Assembly: GCA_009741485.1 (NCBI GenBank)
Contig: CM019228.1
Location: forward strand, 10,182,696-10,246,695
Source of the DNA: Malurus cyaneus samueli
Taxonomy: Eukaryota > Chordata > Aves > Passeriformes > Maluridae
Direction: 5' to 3'
Length of the DNA: 64,000 nucleotides
Part shown: piece after piece, positions 15,301 through 26,300 of the stretch
Position numbering within the stretch: the first letter of the stretch is position 1
Layout of the letters: every line of letters starts with the position of its first letter
The notes under the pieces: generated by a model
What the model was told of the DNA's origin: nothing
The model's database searches: none
What the model saw: only the letters and a program-made list of their open reading frames with translations
Position numbers and translations under genes: made by a program

Positions 15301-17372
15301 GGGAGTCCACAGCCTCTCAATCACATCCTATCACAATCCTTCCATTCAAGTGAGGAAAATTTGAATTGCTTCTTGCTTTTCACTCATTAGCTGTGTGCCC
15401 TTGGAGCAACAGTTTCCCAAGAACTAGAAAAGACACAGCTTAAGCTATACAGCTCTCTTGCAACAGAGGAGATAAATACTGGTGCTTACAGAATGTGGGT
15501 TTTTTTGTTTAACTCACACACTAGTACTTTAAAGAAAGCTGGGGGGAAAATGTGCTTAGTTGTTATCAAACAGTTTTAACCAGCTTAGAACTACTCATAG
15601 TACGAGCCAGATGTTTTCCTAGTGGTAGTAAGGGAATATAAACCATTAAAGGAAATCACTCCCCTTTCCAAATCAGCAGCACACCCCCCAGAACTGTGTT
15701 CCCTCAATGCCTTATTAGTAGTAAACTGGAAGACAAGAAAATGCCCTACAATGTTCCTTACCTGAGTACCTTAAACAAGCTATATTTAAGCTGTTACATG
15801 TAAAGAAACCATATGATGCAAGATATTTTAACACAGATTTCTGGTATTGCTTGATCTAGGCTCCTTGAAAACCAACTGATAAACAAGACTAGACACTTTC
15901 TGGCACTAGTTCTGCAACTTTATCCTGATCAGAAACTATAGGTACTGAACTAACAAAACTGAAGCTACGAATGCATTGGTTTCAGTGTACAGCCTCCACC
16001 AGCACAGGGTGAATACTGTCCCAAAAAGCAGAGCAGGAATTGAAGCTGAATTCAGTAACTACACAAGAAGAGTGAAGCAAGACTGAATGAGAATAGATGC
16101 CACTTTTTTTAGCAGGGAAAAAAACAAACAACCCAGCTCCTCTCCTTCATTGATAAGTTAACTGACTAACAAGGTCTGAACAACAGTATAACTTGCACCC
16201 TTAAAGGTTAAGGACACATCTTTTCTAAGAAGTTAGAGATTTAGAAAGCTGTACTATTCCCATGAAGTTTTGCCAGTTCTGAAGTATAGAGTTTATTGTT
16301 GATGTCTATTTAAAATAAGCCAGAGCTCTGCTATCTCAACAGAACAGAGCCACAGTGATAACTTTTTTTTCTTTTAAAAAACAACCTACTAAAAAACCAA
16401 TAGCTCCAAATTCCTCAAGTAAGATAACACAGTCAGCAACAGTAAACTGTCTCACCCTGTTCCACACTTCAGCCCATTTGCTGCAAAGTATCTTAACAGC
16501 TTTCCACAAAGCAATGACCACCTGTTCCCACAGCTTGCAGCCATGGGAAAATCAGCCACCATTGCAGACTATTTCCAAAGACATTTTTCACCAGTGGTGT
16601 CAAAAACCCAAACAAGATTTCAATCCTAAGCCCCACAGCACATCAAACTCACTTAGCACTGGAACAATCTTTATTTGGAAGTTATTTGGCTATTCTTCTT
16701 CCACTCATGCATATATTTAGCTATCACTGTGAAACAAAAGCACCTGTGTTAACGTTCTAACACTAAGCTTTGGTCAGAGTCACAACTGTTTAAGTTTCCA
16801 GTAGTCAAATATGAGCATTCTAAGGTTACAAAAGGTATCCAGTAAACATATTCAAAATCCTGATAAGATCCAGTGTGCTACACCTTCCCAGAAAATGGTA
16901 TCTACTGCAAGGAAACATTTTGGTCAACTTCTTAAAAGAACGCTCTGAAAGCAGAACTAGAATGGTGAAGCATCAGTGCTTGAGAAAGCTGGTAGAACAA
17001 CATACTTCAGTCTCTACCATAATCTCTAAGCACATGCTGTGGAGTGTTCAGATATTAAAATAAGGTGGTGGGAATCACAAGTACATCGAGGGCAAGATTG
17101 CACAACTGCATCAAACAAGCTGCTCATTTTGTACCACCTTGCAAATCCTAATCCAGGCAAAGGCTTTTCAGCTTCCACCTCACTGCTTCCCTCTCACAGG
17201 AGCCTCCACCTCCCACTCTACTCCTGTGACTGATAAATCCACACACAACTCCGAGAGGAAAGAAGAGTGAGCTCACCTTTGTGTAACGATGTGGGTATTT
17301 GGTTGCAATTCTGTTCAGCTCCAGGAAAGCATCGCCATTTTCAGTTTCTGTTGCACCTCCTCTTTTATCCAT
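313..17372 (-). CDS. EIF4ENIF1: EIF4ENIF1 (4E-T), eIF4E transporter / P-body translational repressor
   Basis: 4E-T binds eIF4E, shuttles it to the nucleus and holds repressed mRNAs in P-bodies with DDX6, LSM14 and PATL1. Coding exons in transcript order: 17372-17277, 14406-14333, 13577-13450, 12952-12672, 12057-11856, 10750-10575, 9241-9106, 8765-8586, 6745-6516, 5641-5570, 5200-5017, 4561-4482, 4127-3988, 3760-3676, 3023-2891, 1799-1461, 1238-1074 and 539-313. They sum to 2928 nt, 975 aa plus TGA (human about 985). The start ATG sits in a good Kozak context (ACCATGG). Visible motifs: the eIF4E-binding site YTKEELL at residues 30-36, split across the first intron; the DDX6-binding Cup-homology region with DSYTEEEPEWF (210-220) and GFDDKIL (235-241); a basic NLS-like GRKRTRRR (247-254); the leucine-rich VDILEMLQKAKVDL segment; and the conserved C-terminal end VDELEYRQ. 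All introns read as GT-AG with consistent phase. Identification is very secure; individual exon edges could be off by a few bases. Confidence 0.97.
1800..2890 (-). other. EIF4ENIF1 intron
   Basis: Nothing recognised beyond its splice sites (donor GTATTG at 2890, acceptor CTACAG at 1800). Confidence 0.7.
3785..3866. repeat. Local direct and inverted repeat cluster
   Basis: GAGGCTCTACTCTT occurs at 3785-3798 and 3828-3841. CTTTGATTCT at 3839-3848 pairs with AGAATCAAAG at 3857-3866 across an 8-nt loop, a perfect 10-bp hairpin. It is in an EIF4ENIF1 intron, starting 24 bp from the exon at 3676-3760. Confidence 0.8.
5638..5641 (-). other. EIF4ENIF1: NAGNAG tandem splice acceptor in EIF4ENIF1
   Basis: The intron before the exon encoding SLESHLMSP ends, on the minus strand, in TTAGCAG. 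Cutting after TAG starts the exon at 5641 and inserts CAG (Gln); cutting after CAG starts it at 5638. Both keep the frame: PKVN-Q-SLESH or PKVN-SLESH. The longer form has the same length as the human protein here (PKVSRNLESH). The exon ends at 5570 with CAG before GTATTC. Confidence 0.6.
6746..8585 (-). other. EIF4ENIF1 intron, 1.8 kb
   Basis: No coding exon, transposable element or RNA gene recognised. The donor is GTAAGT at 8585 and the acceptor TTTCTCAG at 6746. Confidence 0.65.
9242..11855 (-). other. EIF4ENIF1 introns flanking the 10575-10750 exon
   Basis: Two introns (9242-10574 and 10751-11855) around one 176-nt coding exon. Nothing else is recognised in them. Confidence 0.65.
14407..17276 (-). 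other. First coding intron of EIF4ENIF1, 2.9 kb
   Basis: It splits the eIF4E-binding motif (YTK in the upstream exon, EELL downstream). The donor is AAAG before GTGAGC. No other element is recognised. Confidence 0.65.
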
Positions 17373-17400
17373 GGTTACTTCAAAGCCTTTGACCACAGAG
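17373..17400 (-). other. EIF4ENIF1: EIF4ENIF1 5' UTR part of first coding exon
   Basis: Upstream of the ATG on the minus strand there is a TTTTAATTAG acceptor, so this exon probably begins at 17400 with 28 nt of 5' UTR before the ATG at 17372-17370. This implies at least one upstream non-coding exon. Confidence 0.6.
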
Positions 17401-17828
17401 CTAATTAAAACAAAACCACCCCGTCAGATTCCAAGACATACCTTTCTGGAGGGTGCATTTTCCTGCCAGCCTGAGTCACTTTAGCACTCAGACACAGCAG
17501 AAAAGAGCCGCGCTCCCCAAGAGCGCCCGTCCCCTCCCAGCGCGGCCCCTTCCCCCGGCAAATCACGGAGGCTCTGGCTGAAGGCTCCGAGCCTCTCCCG
17601 CAGCCCGGCGGGCCCTGTCCCGCGCGCCGGTGGCTTTAGCACACCAAATACCCGTCTGCGGGCCCGGTCGGGCCGCGGGGCCGCCAGGACTCGCACCCCC
17701 ACCCACCCCGCGGGGCCCTGAGGGCCGGCCGCCGCTGCGGCCCAGGAGCCGTCCCGCGGCGCCGGAGCCACGGAGGGAAAGTGCGGCAAAGGGCAAGTGA
17801 TCAGCGGATCCCACCCGGCCGCACTCAC

Positions 17829-17920
17829 CGGCGGTTCCCGCGCCGCCGCTCCGCTCAAGGCCTCACCGCCGCCCGCGGCGTTTCCTGCTCCGGCGCCGGC
17901 CCCGCTTCACCCCGCCCGCC
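17829..17920 (-). other. EIF4ENIF1: Probable non-coding first exon of EIF4ENIF1
   Basis: Inside the CpG island a good minus-strand donor (CCG before GTGAGT) ends an exon at 17829. It is the best candidate for the non-coding first exon, spliced to the acceptor near 17400. The 5' limit is not determined; the end given is only indicative. Confidence 0.45.
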
Positions 17921-18149
17921 CCCGTCAGGGGCCGCGCAGCCCGGCCGGCGCCGCCGCCGCCACCGCCCCCCCAGCCCCGCCCCGCGCGCCCCGCCGCTCC
18001 CGCTCCGCCCCGCGCCGCCTCCGCTCAGCCGCCGTAGCCGGGCCTCGCGCCGCCCGCCCCGCACCCATTTAACGCCCCGCGCGCAGGCGCGTCAGGCGCG
18101 CGCCGGGGCTCCCCCGCCTGGCGCCTGACCGGGAATAGCGGCGGGAAGC

Positions 18150-18240
18150 GGTGACGGTGGCGGGGCCGCGCTCCCGCCGTGTGTCCCCCGCCGCCGGCCG
18201 CCCGCGGAACCGGCATCTCACCTTCCGAGCGGGGCGGTGG
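18150..18240 (+). other. SFI1: Candidate non-coding first exon of SFI1
   Basis: Within the CpG island, GGCGGTGG is followed by GTGAGG at 18241, a plausible plus-strand donor. Since the first SFI1 coding exon at about 20,310 has its own upstream acceptor, a non-coding leader exon is required, and this is one candidate. The start is a guess; an origin in the 19.4-19.8 kb CpG block is also possible. Confidence 0.3.
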
Positions 18241-18660
18241 GTGAGGAGAGGCGCGGGGCGCTGCGGGGCCTGCAGGCAGTCTGGCGGGCAGCCCTGCGGG
18301 GAGGCGGCCGCGGCGGGATGCGGTGCGCGCCATGTGCGGGGCGGCGGCGGGATCGGCCCGTCCCTGTCCCCGGGGCTGTCCCTGTGTCCCCAACCCCTCT
18401 CGCCTCAGGGGACGTGCGGGGTGAGAGACGGGCGGGAAGCGGCGGGGCGAGCGCGGCCTCTCGGCGGCGATGGCGGGCTGACAGCGCGCTCGGCGGGGCT
18501 CTCCTCACCCCGCTCGTAGCGGGGTTCCCCGAGAGCTGTTCCGCGTCCCGCCGTGTGCGGCTCGGTCCCCGCGGCTGAGGGGGACGGTCTGGCCGAGTCT
18601 GCACCGCTGCCCAGCCCAGGAGTGTGAGCGCAGGGTCCCGCCGTTCCCAACCACACCGAT

Positions 18661-20309
18661 CTCCTGTCGGGTTCAAGTCTGGCATTCCCGTGGGGCAGCA
18701 GGACCTAGGTTGGTGCAGTGAGCGGAGCAGCTTATTCGGAGGGACCGAGCAGATATTTTCGTTTTTGCTAATAAGGAGCAGATATTATTTTCAACAGCGA
18801 TTGAAGGAATTTACTGAGCGAGATCGCCTTCTCCGTTTGCTCACAGTTCTCTCCCCAGCACTTGCATCCATTCTGCCACAGGAACCTAGCGGGGCCCCAG
18901 CGTCTCCAAACACCTTGGGCAGAAAGGTCTGTGTAGGAACAAGAATTTCGTGTTGGATCTGGTGAATAAAGTTTTCTCTTCCCTGATCTCTAATGAAGTT
19001 GAATACCAGCATTTAAAAACTAGTTACCTGTGATTTGGGAGAAATAAACAGATAAACATTTCTCACTTTCTTTTTGTGACAGAGTGCTGCATTATTAATG
19101 GGACAGCACTACAACTATTGCCAAGTCTCTTCAAGCCAAGAAGTACTCCAAACAAACACACGGGGAGACTCCATAGCAACCTGTGGGCCACCAGCCTTTG
19201 GCAGAGTAGTTATTATGAGATGCTGTAGGCTTTAAGAAGGCTTGAACTATGTTGTGTTTCACTGTCGCCTTCGTACACATCGCTGTTGTGAGTTGAAGCA
19301 GAGGTTTTTCTGCTGCCAGAGGCACATCAGCCATAGGTGCCGGTCACTGGATGCTCACAGCCGAAAAGTCTGGTGGCACAGACGTGGCCAGTGTTTTTCC
19401 CCAAGTGCAGCAGCAGCGCCATGCCACGGCCCGCTCAGCCCCGTTCCCTGCGCGGGCTCGGTGTGTGCCTGTGCCCGGTAAATGCCGGTGGCACCGGGGC
19501 CGTGCCGTGCTCCGGGACAGCGCTCCGCCCCTCCGCACGGGGGCGCTGCGGCGCCTCCTCAGGGGCGGGGGCGGGGTCGGGGTCGGCGCAGCCGTGAGGG
19601 CGGAGGGAGCGGGAAGCGCTCTCCTCTCATGTCTGGGGTGCTTCAGGCTGTGTTGTTGGTCCTGTCCACCGCTTTCCCTTCTGCAGTCGGTTTAGTTGGT
19701 GCTGCCCGCTCGGTTCGTATTCCGGTACCGCCTCCGCCGGTCCCGGTGTCTGTGGCGCCCTCAGCGGGGCGGGGGCCGCTGCCGCGGTCCCTCACGGAGA
19801 GGCGAAGGAGCAGCGTCGTGTGCGTCTCCAGTGTTTATCCATGAGCACAAAAAGCTTTTAGGGTATAGTTACCCAGTGAACGGAATTTCTTGCAGAAAAG
19901 CCACCAAAAAAGTTTTATAGGTTGTTCTGTAGTTTGGTTTGGTTTTTTCTGTCACACTCTTTAAGTAATGCTTACAGAAAAATTGACTTTGCATCTCTCA
20001 CTTTAAAGGAGATGCCTGGCCATAATTCCAGTTGCTTTCACGGAGTTGAACACTTCTCGAGACCCTTGGAAGTCACAAGGTTCCAGGCATAGAGAACTTC
20101 TCACTGGAGCCTGGTGGAACTCGCTTTTTTCTTCATTTCTAAATGCATTGTGCACTTACTGCAGGTTGTCTGAGTGGATGTTATTTTTATGATGCAGACT
20201 GCACTTAGCATGGATCCTGATAGTTTGATCACAAGTAACAAACACCAATTTATGCTTTGTCCAAATAAATAGACAACATTGCAGAGCAGAGAGTGCATTT
20301 GTACTGCAG
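18661..20309 (+). other. SFI1 5' region: no coding exon recognised
   Basis: Apart from the CpG block at 19.39-19.83 kb, I see no coding exon here. It is expected to be the first intron(s) and leader sequence of SFI1. Confidence 0.5.
19390..19835. promoter_or_regulatory. Second CpG-rich block upstream of SFI1
   Basis: About 450 bp of GC- and CpG-rich sequence, separated from the main island by about 700 bp of ordinary composition and 0.5 kb upstream of the first SFI1 coding exon. It contains GGGGCGGGGGCGGGG and a possible plus-strand donor (GCCCG before GTAAAT, near 19,480). It could be an alternative SFI1 promoter. Confidence 0.5.
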
Positions 20310-20327
20310 GCTTGGAACTACCGTGAA
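20310..20327 (+). other. SFI1: SFI1 5' UTR part of first coding exon
   Basis: A CTGCAG acceptor ends at 20309, leaving 18 nt before the ATG at 20328. Only 20 coding nucleotides follow before the strong donor GTAAGC at 20348. Confidence 0.6.
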
Positions 20328-23300
20328 ATGGAGAAATTCAGGAGCAGGTAAGCAGTAATAAGAAGCTACTATGATAAAGCTTTTTATGGGACAAGAAAAT
20401 TGAGTTATTCTCACAGAAGGGCTTACTGGTCACCATGGAACTTTGTTAACCAGGAAATAGTGCTCTTTAAATTGAAGTAAAAAAACAACAAACACCCCAC
20501 CCCCAAACCAATCACGAAACACAACTTAATGTGGGTTTACATTCTCATAACATTTAAATATAAAACTGATGTTCTTGAGTTGAGAGATCAACTGTAACTT
20601 ATTGCACTGTAAGGTGTTTGGACACGGTTATTGGCCCAACCACAGATTTATTCCATGTTGTTAGTTCTCTTCCCATGCTTTCATTTTCCAACTTCACAAG
20701 GGAGAATGATCCTTCTTTGACTCTTATTTTTTGTGGTCACTTGACATAAATTTTGGGACTGTAGGCTGTATATACAGGTCTTTTGCATTAGCTTTTTTTT
20801 TAAACTCTTTGCAGCCTGCTGGAACAAGGCAAAATACTATATTTCCTCCCAGTGATTTGTTGTTAATATCGGTTATTCAGCTGAACTTCTAAATTTGCAT
20901 TGTTCTAATCACTTTGTGAAAACATTTTTTCCTGGCTGCAGCCATGTTTTTCCAAGCTCAGTTCAGGAGATTATTAGAGTGAGATTTCACATTATCCTTT
21001 TCTGTTGCCTCTTCCGGAATTCAAGAATATGTTTGTAGTTCTAATGTGCAAATTTTCAGGTTGGTGGCAGCATTTGTTTTGGGAAAGAAGCTTCAACGGA
21101 ACCAGTTCAGCAAGTTTTATCTGCATAGGTTTTTTTTTTATCCTTGTTTTCAGAAAATTAGTGAGAAAAAATACTTCGTATTCATAAAAACACATTTGTT
21201 ATTTTCAGATTAGAGCTACATGTGAAAGTAAACTGTGATGGAAAAATATGTCTAATTTTGTTTTTTTAATGATGAATATGTAAACACAGGAAGAGATTTT
21301 TAGGGTTTTTTTTTAAGGAGAAACAGTTGAAATATGAACAAAACTGTTTCCACAAAATATTTCTCCTTTCCTTTTAAGTTCAAAATCCATGATGATGCAT
21401 GAAATTGAACAACCACCTGAGCATCAAGTTTATGTGGCTGGGCAACCTGTTGCTCCCCAATCTGCTTTACCTGAATTTCAGGACAGAGATCATGACAAGC
21501 CCGGTCATGTTGGCTATTCCCAGATTCAAAGAGGAATGTTAAAAAAATTCCGAAACAGGTGATAAGTACAAAACATTTTTTTCTCTGAATGGAGAAGGGG
21601 ATCAGACCTAAAAATGTCTGGGTTTAGTAGCACCAGTGTAGGTTACAGCAGAGGTTTTAAGTCACGGCCATGGCAGACAGTTCTGAAGATGCCTTGTGGT
21701 AGGTCGAGGATGAGGATTGACAGATTTCACATATTTTTTTATTTTCAAAGGCAAATTTAAAAATGGTTATTTAACAATATTCTTTGATACGCTGCCAGGT
21801 ATAATGATTTCTTCTTACCCACCTCTAGTGGGTCTTTCTGCTTTTGTTTGTTGAAAGAACCTTGACAAAGGTGGAATGTAATTGCTGAGAGATTAAAAGC
21901 CTATCATTTGTTAAGCAGCTGGAGCTGATGGAGCAGCTCAGACCTGCGGAAAGAGGGAGGCCCCCCCTTCCTGTCTGTGTGCTTAACTAATTACCTTGTG
22001 AAGCTTTTGGTGCTTCTTGGGGCCCTCCGTGTGCTAATTAACTCTGCAGTGCATTGGAAAAAAAAAAGAGGGGAAGGGTGTTAGTGTCACAGTAACGCAT
22101 TAGTGAGCTGAGCTGCTGTGGCGAGGGGGGAAGAAGGAACATCTGTTGATTTCAGGCACGCTGGCTATTAAATTGGCTCAACTATTCTGAGCTCAGCTGG
22201 TTGTCTTGAAGGAAACAGTGATGTTACCTCATTGTAATCTCAGAAGGGACTCTGTTCAGCCAGCACCCTGCTCAGTAGGATCACTGGTGTAAGTGGGCTG
22301 CTTGGAAGGCATTTTGGCTACACAATGTTCCTAAAGAAGTATATTCCAGTTCAAATTTTGCAGTGCTGCTTGGGCCTCTGTTTATGCTTTATGAATTGCT
22401 CTGTTACAGGTACTAATTTCAGGGTCTAATTATTTCATATATGCATTGGTCTCAGAAAAACAGACCCTTCCTTTTATAACTGAAACTAGAATAAAAGTTC
22501 CTATTTTCACTGCTGCCTGAGAATTTGTGGAGGAGGAGTACAAAGGTGACTAAATCTTTCCTTATGTTCCAGATATCTGGCAAGGAAATTTTTCTATCTG
22601 TGGGCAAAAATGACATTTGGACAAGTTCTCCCTTCCAAAGCCAGGTAGATAAAACTACAGAACTCGTGGGTGGGTTTTTGTTTGTTTTTTTTTTTTTAAT
22701 GGATTAGTGGTAGACCATTGGGCTAAGAGAGTACTGGCTGCCAAGAAAATATTTGGATGTATTTTGAGACCACCTGAAGGTTTTCTTTGGATACCTTTCT
22801 TGCTCTTGTTTTTTTCATTTGTTTTTAATAATCACAGTTAAACTTTACTAACCAAATTCATAGGAATTGTGATATTTTGATGAAGTTGAGCGATATGTGC
22901 ATAAAAATTATGGGATATGTTTGTGACACTTGCTTTAAATATATATTTTAACTATTTTTCATAGTTATGATGACAGATTTCACAGAATATTCTGAGTTGA
23001 AAGGGACCCACAAAGATCGTTGAGTCCAATTCTTCTATGAAATTCCTTTAATATTACTATTTGTACTGTTCTTAATGTATATCTGTATGTTTGGTGTTTG
23101 TCTGACTTGGAAATATCTGTGGCAAATAATTCCTTTCTGCTGTCAGTGCTTTGTGAGCTACTGGAACTCTATGCTGTGATACTCTTCTCTTGTTTTGCAT
23201 TAATTTGCATGTTCATTCTTGCTTGACCACACCCTTGGGAACTGAAGCAGTTCCCAGTGGGAAGACTTGCATTTGGAATAAGATCAGGTCCTTAGTCATT

Positions 23301-26300
23301 CAATTTCATTTTTCTGTATCAAATACATTCTGTTTCTGCCTTGGTAAATGGAAGTTTTCCTGTGAACCTCACCATTCCTGCTGTTCCATCTACTGAATTG
23401 GCTGTACTTTGTTATCTATAAATTCAGGCTATTGCTTAATTTATTTTTGAGGGGAAATAGATTTTATAAAAGATCAGCAAGTAGCATAAGCAATAATGAA
23501 TTGCCTTTCTAGATTTAGAAGTCCCTAGTCCACCATAGCTTAAATTTGCAATACCTGTAAATGCATGTGCGATACTGTTAGTGCACCAAGTCCAGAAATA
23601 TAACATATAGCTCATTTATTTTTTCTTTTTCCCCCCTTTTCTGCATAAGTGCTTGGAATGACTTAGCAGCTTGGCTTGGGGTAGGTGGCTGTGAATCGCA
23701 ACTTGTGAGAGGATTGATGTGTTTCACTGAGAGGCCTCTGGGTATTTTGAGCCTAATTCTGCTGTTATTATATGATGGAAACATCAAAAATCTACATCAA
23801 AAGTTGCATCTGAAAATCTTTGTACTTATTATATATATATATAAAATATTTTGTGTAAAAATAGCAAAGAACAAAATTAGCGAGGAACATACATGTATTG
23901 TTATCAACTGTTCTGGTTGTTAGAATAAAACAGAACTGAGGACAAAAGATGTGGGTAGGTCTAAAGCCAGCTGGCACTCTGATGTTTGTCAAGTTAACAA
24001 CATCTGTCTTTTATTCCTTGTCTTTATGTGAAGTATTTACAGTCAAAAAAATGATTGCTTCTTGCAGTACTTAACAGAGTGTTGTAATAAAGTGTCACAA
24101 GTAGGGTAGTGCAAAATTAAATGCAATTAGATGTTAGACTAATCATGGAAACCTGGAGGAGAGGTGGTATAACCTTCATTAAAACTGGTTTGTGGTCACT
24201 CTGGAAACCTGTATGATGTTTCCCCTGTCCAAATTTTTCAACTCTTCAGATGCTTTTATGATCAGAAGATTCTTCAAAAAACTTTTGGAGAGTGGAAGGA
24301 GCAATGGACAGTTTGCAGAGAAAGGAAGCTCAGCCTCAGAGCGGACAACCATTACAGGTTTGTGAAATGACTTCCCATTGGGGTGTGAATGAGAAATTTT
24401 CCACAGGTTCTGAAGGAGTTTTTAGTATCAGTAAGCAAGTTACATCCATGGTATCTCTATGCGAGAGCAGTATCTCCATTGCTTATTTTCTTATTTTACC
24501 AAATGGCACTTCTTTCATTTTTCAGACGTTTACTCCTTAATTTGATATTCAAGGCTTGGAGAGCCTATGCATGGCAGCAGCAAGGAAAGAGGAGCAAGTA
24601 TTGTGTTGCAGAATCTCATGGTAAGTGAAGGGATGGTAACTATCAGTATTTGGGGACATACTGAGATGGGAATTTCCACAGGAAATATTTACCAGAATCT
24701 GTATCCCCTGGGCCTGTTTGCACCCTGAGCCATGGCAGTGCAGTGCTTGCAGAGCAGACCCCAGGAGGGTTCTGTTATAGGGGTGTAGCTATATAGTTAT
24801 TTAGGGTTGCTAGTGAATAAGCGTAAGGGCCTCTCCACCTGCTCTGGATTGCACTGTTTGTTTTTGAGAAGGTGGTTTGGGGTTTTGTTTGGTTTGCTTT
24901 TTTTACTTAATCTCACAATATGTTTTCAAATAGATGTTTTTTGATAGAATATGTTATTGGAATTCTCTATTAGCTGTTACTGTAGATATTAGACAGTAAT
25001 TCCCTGTGGCTTTAACTGCCCTTATTTTATCTGTATTGATTGTTTCTTCCAGCTTGTGTCTTGCAATTGAAAGAAGCCCAAACTTTTGAAGTGCTCTTTT
25101 TCTTATTGTGTAGGTTCTTTGCTCTGCAAAGGATTTGACCTGGAGCTGTCTATACTGGTAGCAGTTTTCTTGGATTGAGGGAATATGTTTTGCTGAAGGG
25201 AGGTTGACCCTTGTTTAAAGATGATACAGTGGTTTTGTTCTGTGCTGATTTGCAGAATAAGTTAACTGGTCTCTTTGCACATGAGGGTAGCCTCAGAATA
25301 ACCAGAGACTGGCACCTTCAGACACAAGCTGATGGGCTATCCAGACTTCCTTTCTTACTGAGTGAGGCCAGAGTATTTACAGCAGAAGCTGTGTATTACT
25401 TAGTCAAAAGTAGAAAATGGTGACCTGTTTCAGGGTAGGTTAATGCTTGATTCACAAGGAAATATTTACAAAAAGAAGTTTGGGTGTTCTTTATTTGTAA
25501 GTGTGAAGTGGCATAGAATCAATGATGTTTTTTCCTAATAACTTGGCTTCAATAGTGTCAGTTTGGACAAGCCAGCCTGCTGCGAGGAGAAAGTGCAGCA
25601 CGCTGCATGAAGTGGTAAACTGGAATTTGTGATAGCACTTCTGTTTTTAGCTGCATGACCAGCCTGCTAAATAAACTTGACTTGTTTCTGGTTGATTTCT
25701 GTGCTTGTAATAGAGCATAACTCTTGAACAGCAACTGATGAACCTGATGAACTTTTTTTTTAGAAACAAACCAGAGAAAATCCTGTAATTCTTAGCCAGT
25801 ACGGCTGTTACGCTGAATATTGTTCTACAGTTATCTCCCCTGTAAGCACTTATCACAAAGCAATGCCATTGTCGGATAATTCACGCTCTCCTGAACAAGT
25901 GGCATGGACGGTGCTGTCAGCAATTCTGAGACTTGTGACACCCTCCGCCAGGGGGAGGGAGGGTCGCTGTCATTTCAGGGTTTCCCACAAGGTGTCCCTG
26001 CAGGTTGAGGGGACAGGAGTTGAGAACCATCTGTGATGGAGTGGTTAAAATGTACCAGATTCCTGCGTGAACTTAAGATTCTGCTGTTTTTTGTTGTGCA
26101 CAGCAAAGAAGCAAACTATGCTCAGGACATGGCAGCGCTGGCTGGTTTATGTTGATGTTCAAAAGACAAAACATGGGATGCAGTCTGTGGCACTGGCATT
26201 CAGGGAAAGAAGCTGTTTGCGGTAAGGATGGAATACAAACAGGCACAGAGGCACTGACAATAAGGTCACAGCTTTTATATGTGTTATGTTACCTTTCCCT

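Larger units (their letters stand above)
17480..18660. promoter_or_regulatory. CpG island, probable bidirectional EIF4ENIF1/SFI1 promoter
   Basis: About 1.2 kb of very GC-rich sequence packed with CG dinucleotides and GC-box-like stretches (CCCCGCCC, GGGGCGG), abruptly different from the AT-rich flanks. It lies between two genes transcribed away from each other: EIF4ENIF1 leftwards (donor at 17829) and SFI1 rightwards. I see no TATA box. Open frames longer than 100 codons here are on both strands and several frames, as expected from the lack of AT-rich stops, and are not taken as genes. Confidence 0.8.
21559..24249 (+). other. SFI1 introns around the 22573-22644 exon
   Basis: Two introns (21559-22572 and 22645-24249). 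The second holds the antisense CR1 fragment and an AT microsatellite. Nothing else is recognised. Confidence 0.6.

Noticed and set aside
17481..18685. Several 110-155 codon frames on both strands
   Set aside because: CpG-island composition removes stop codons; proteins are Arg/Ala/Pro/Gly repeats without homology.
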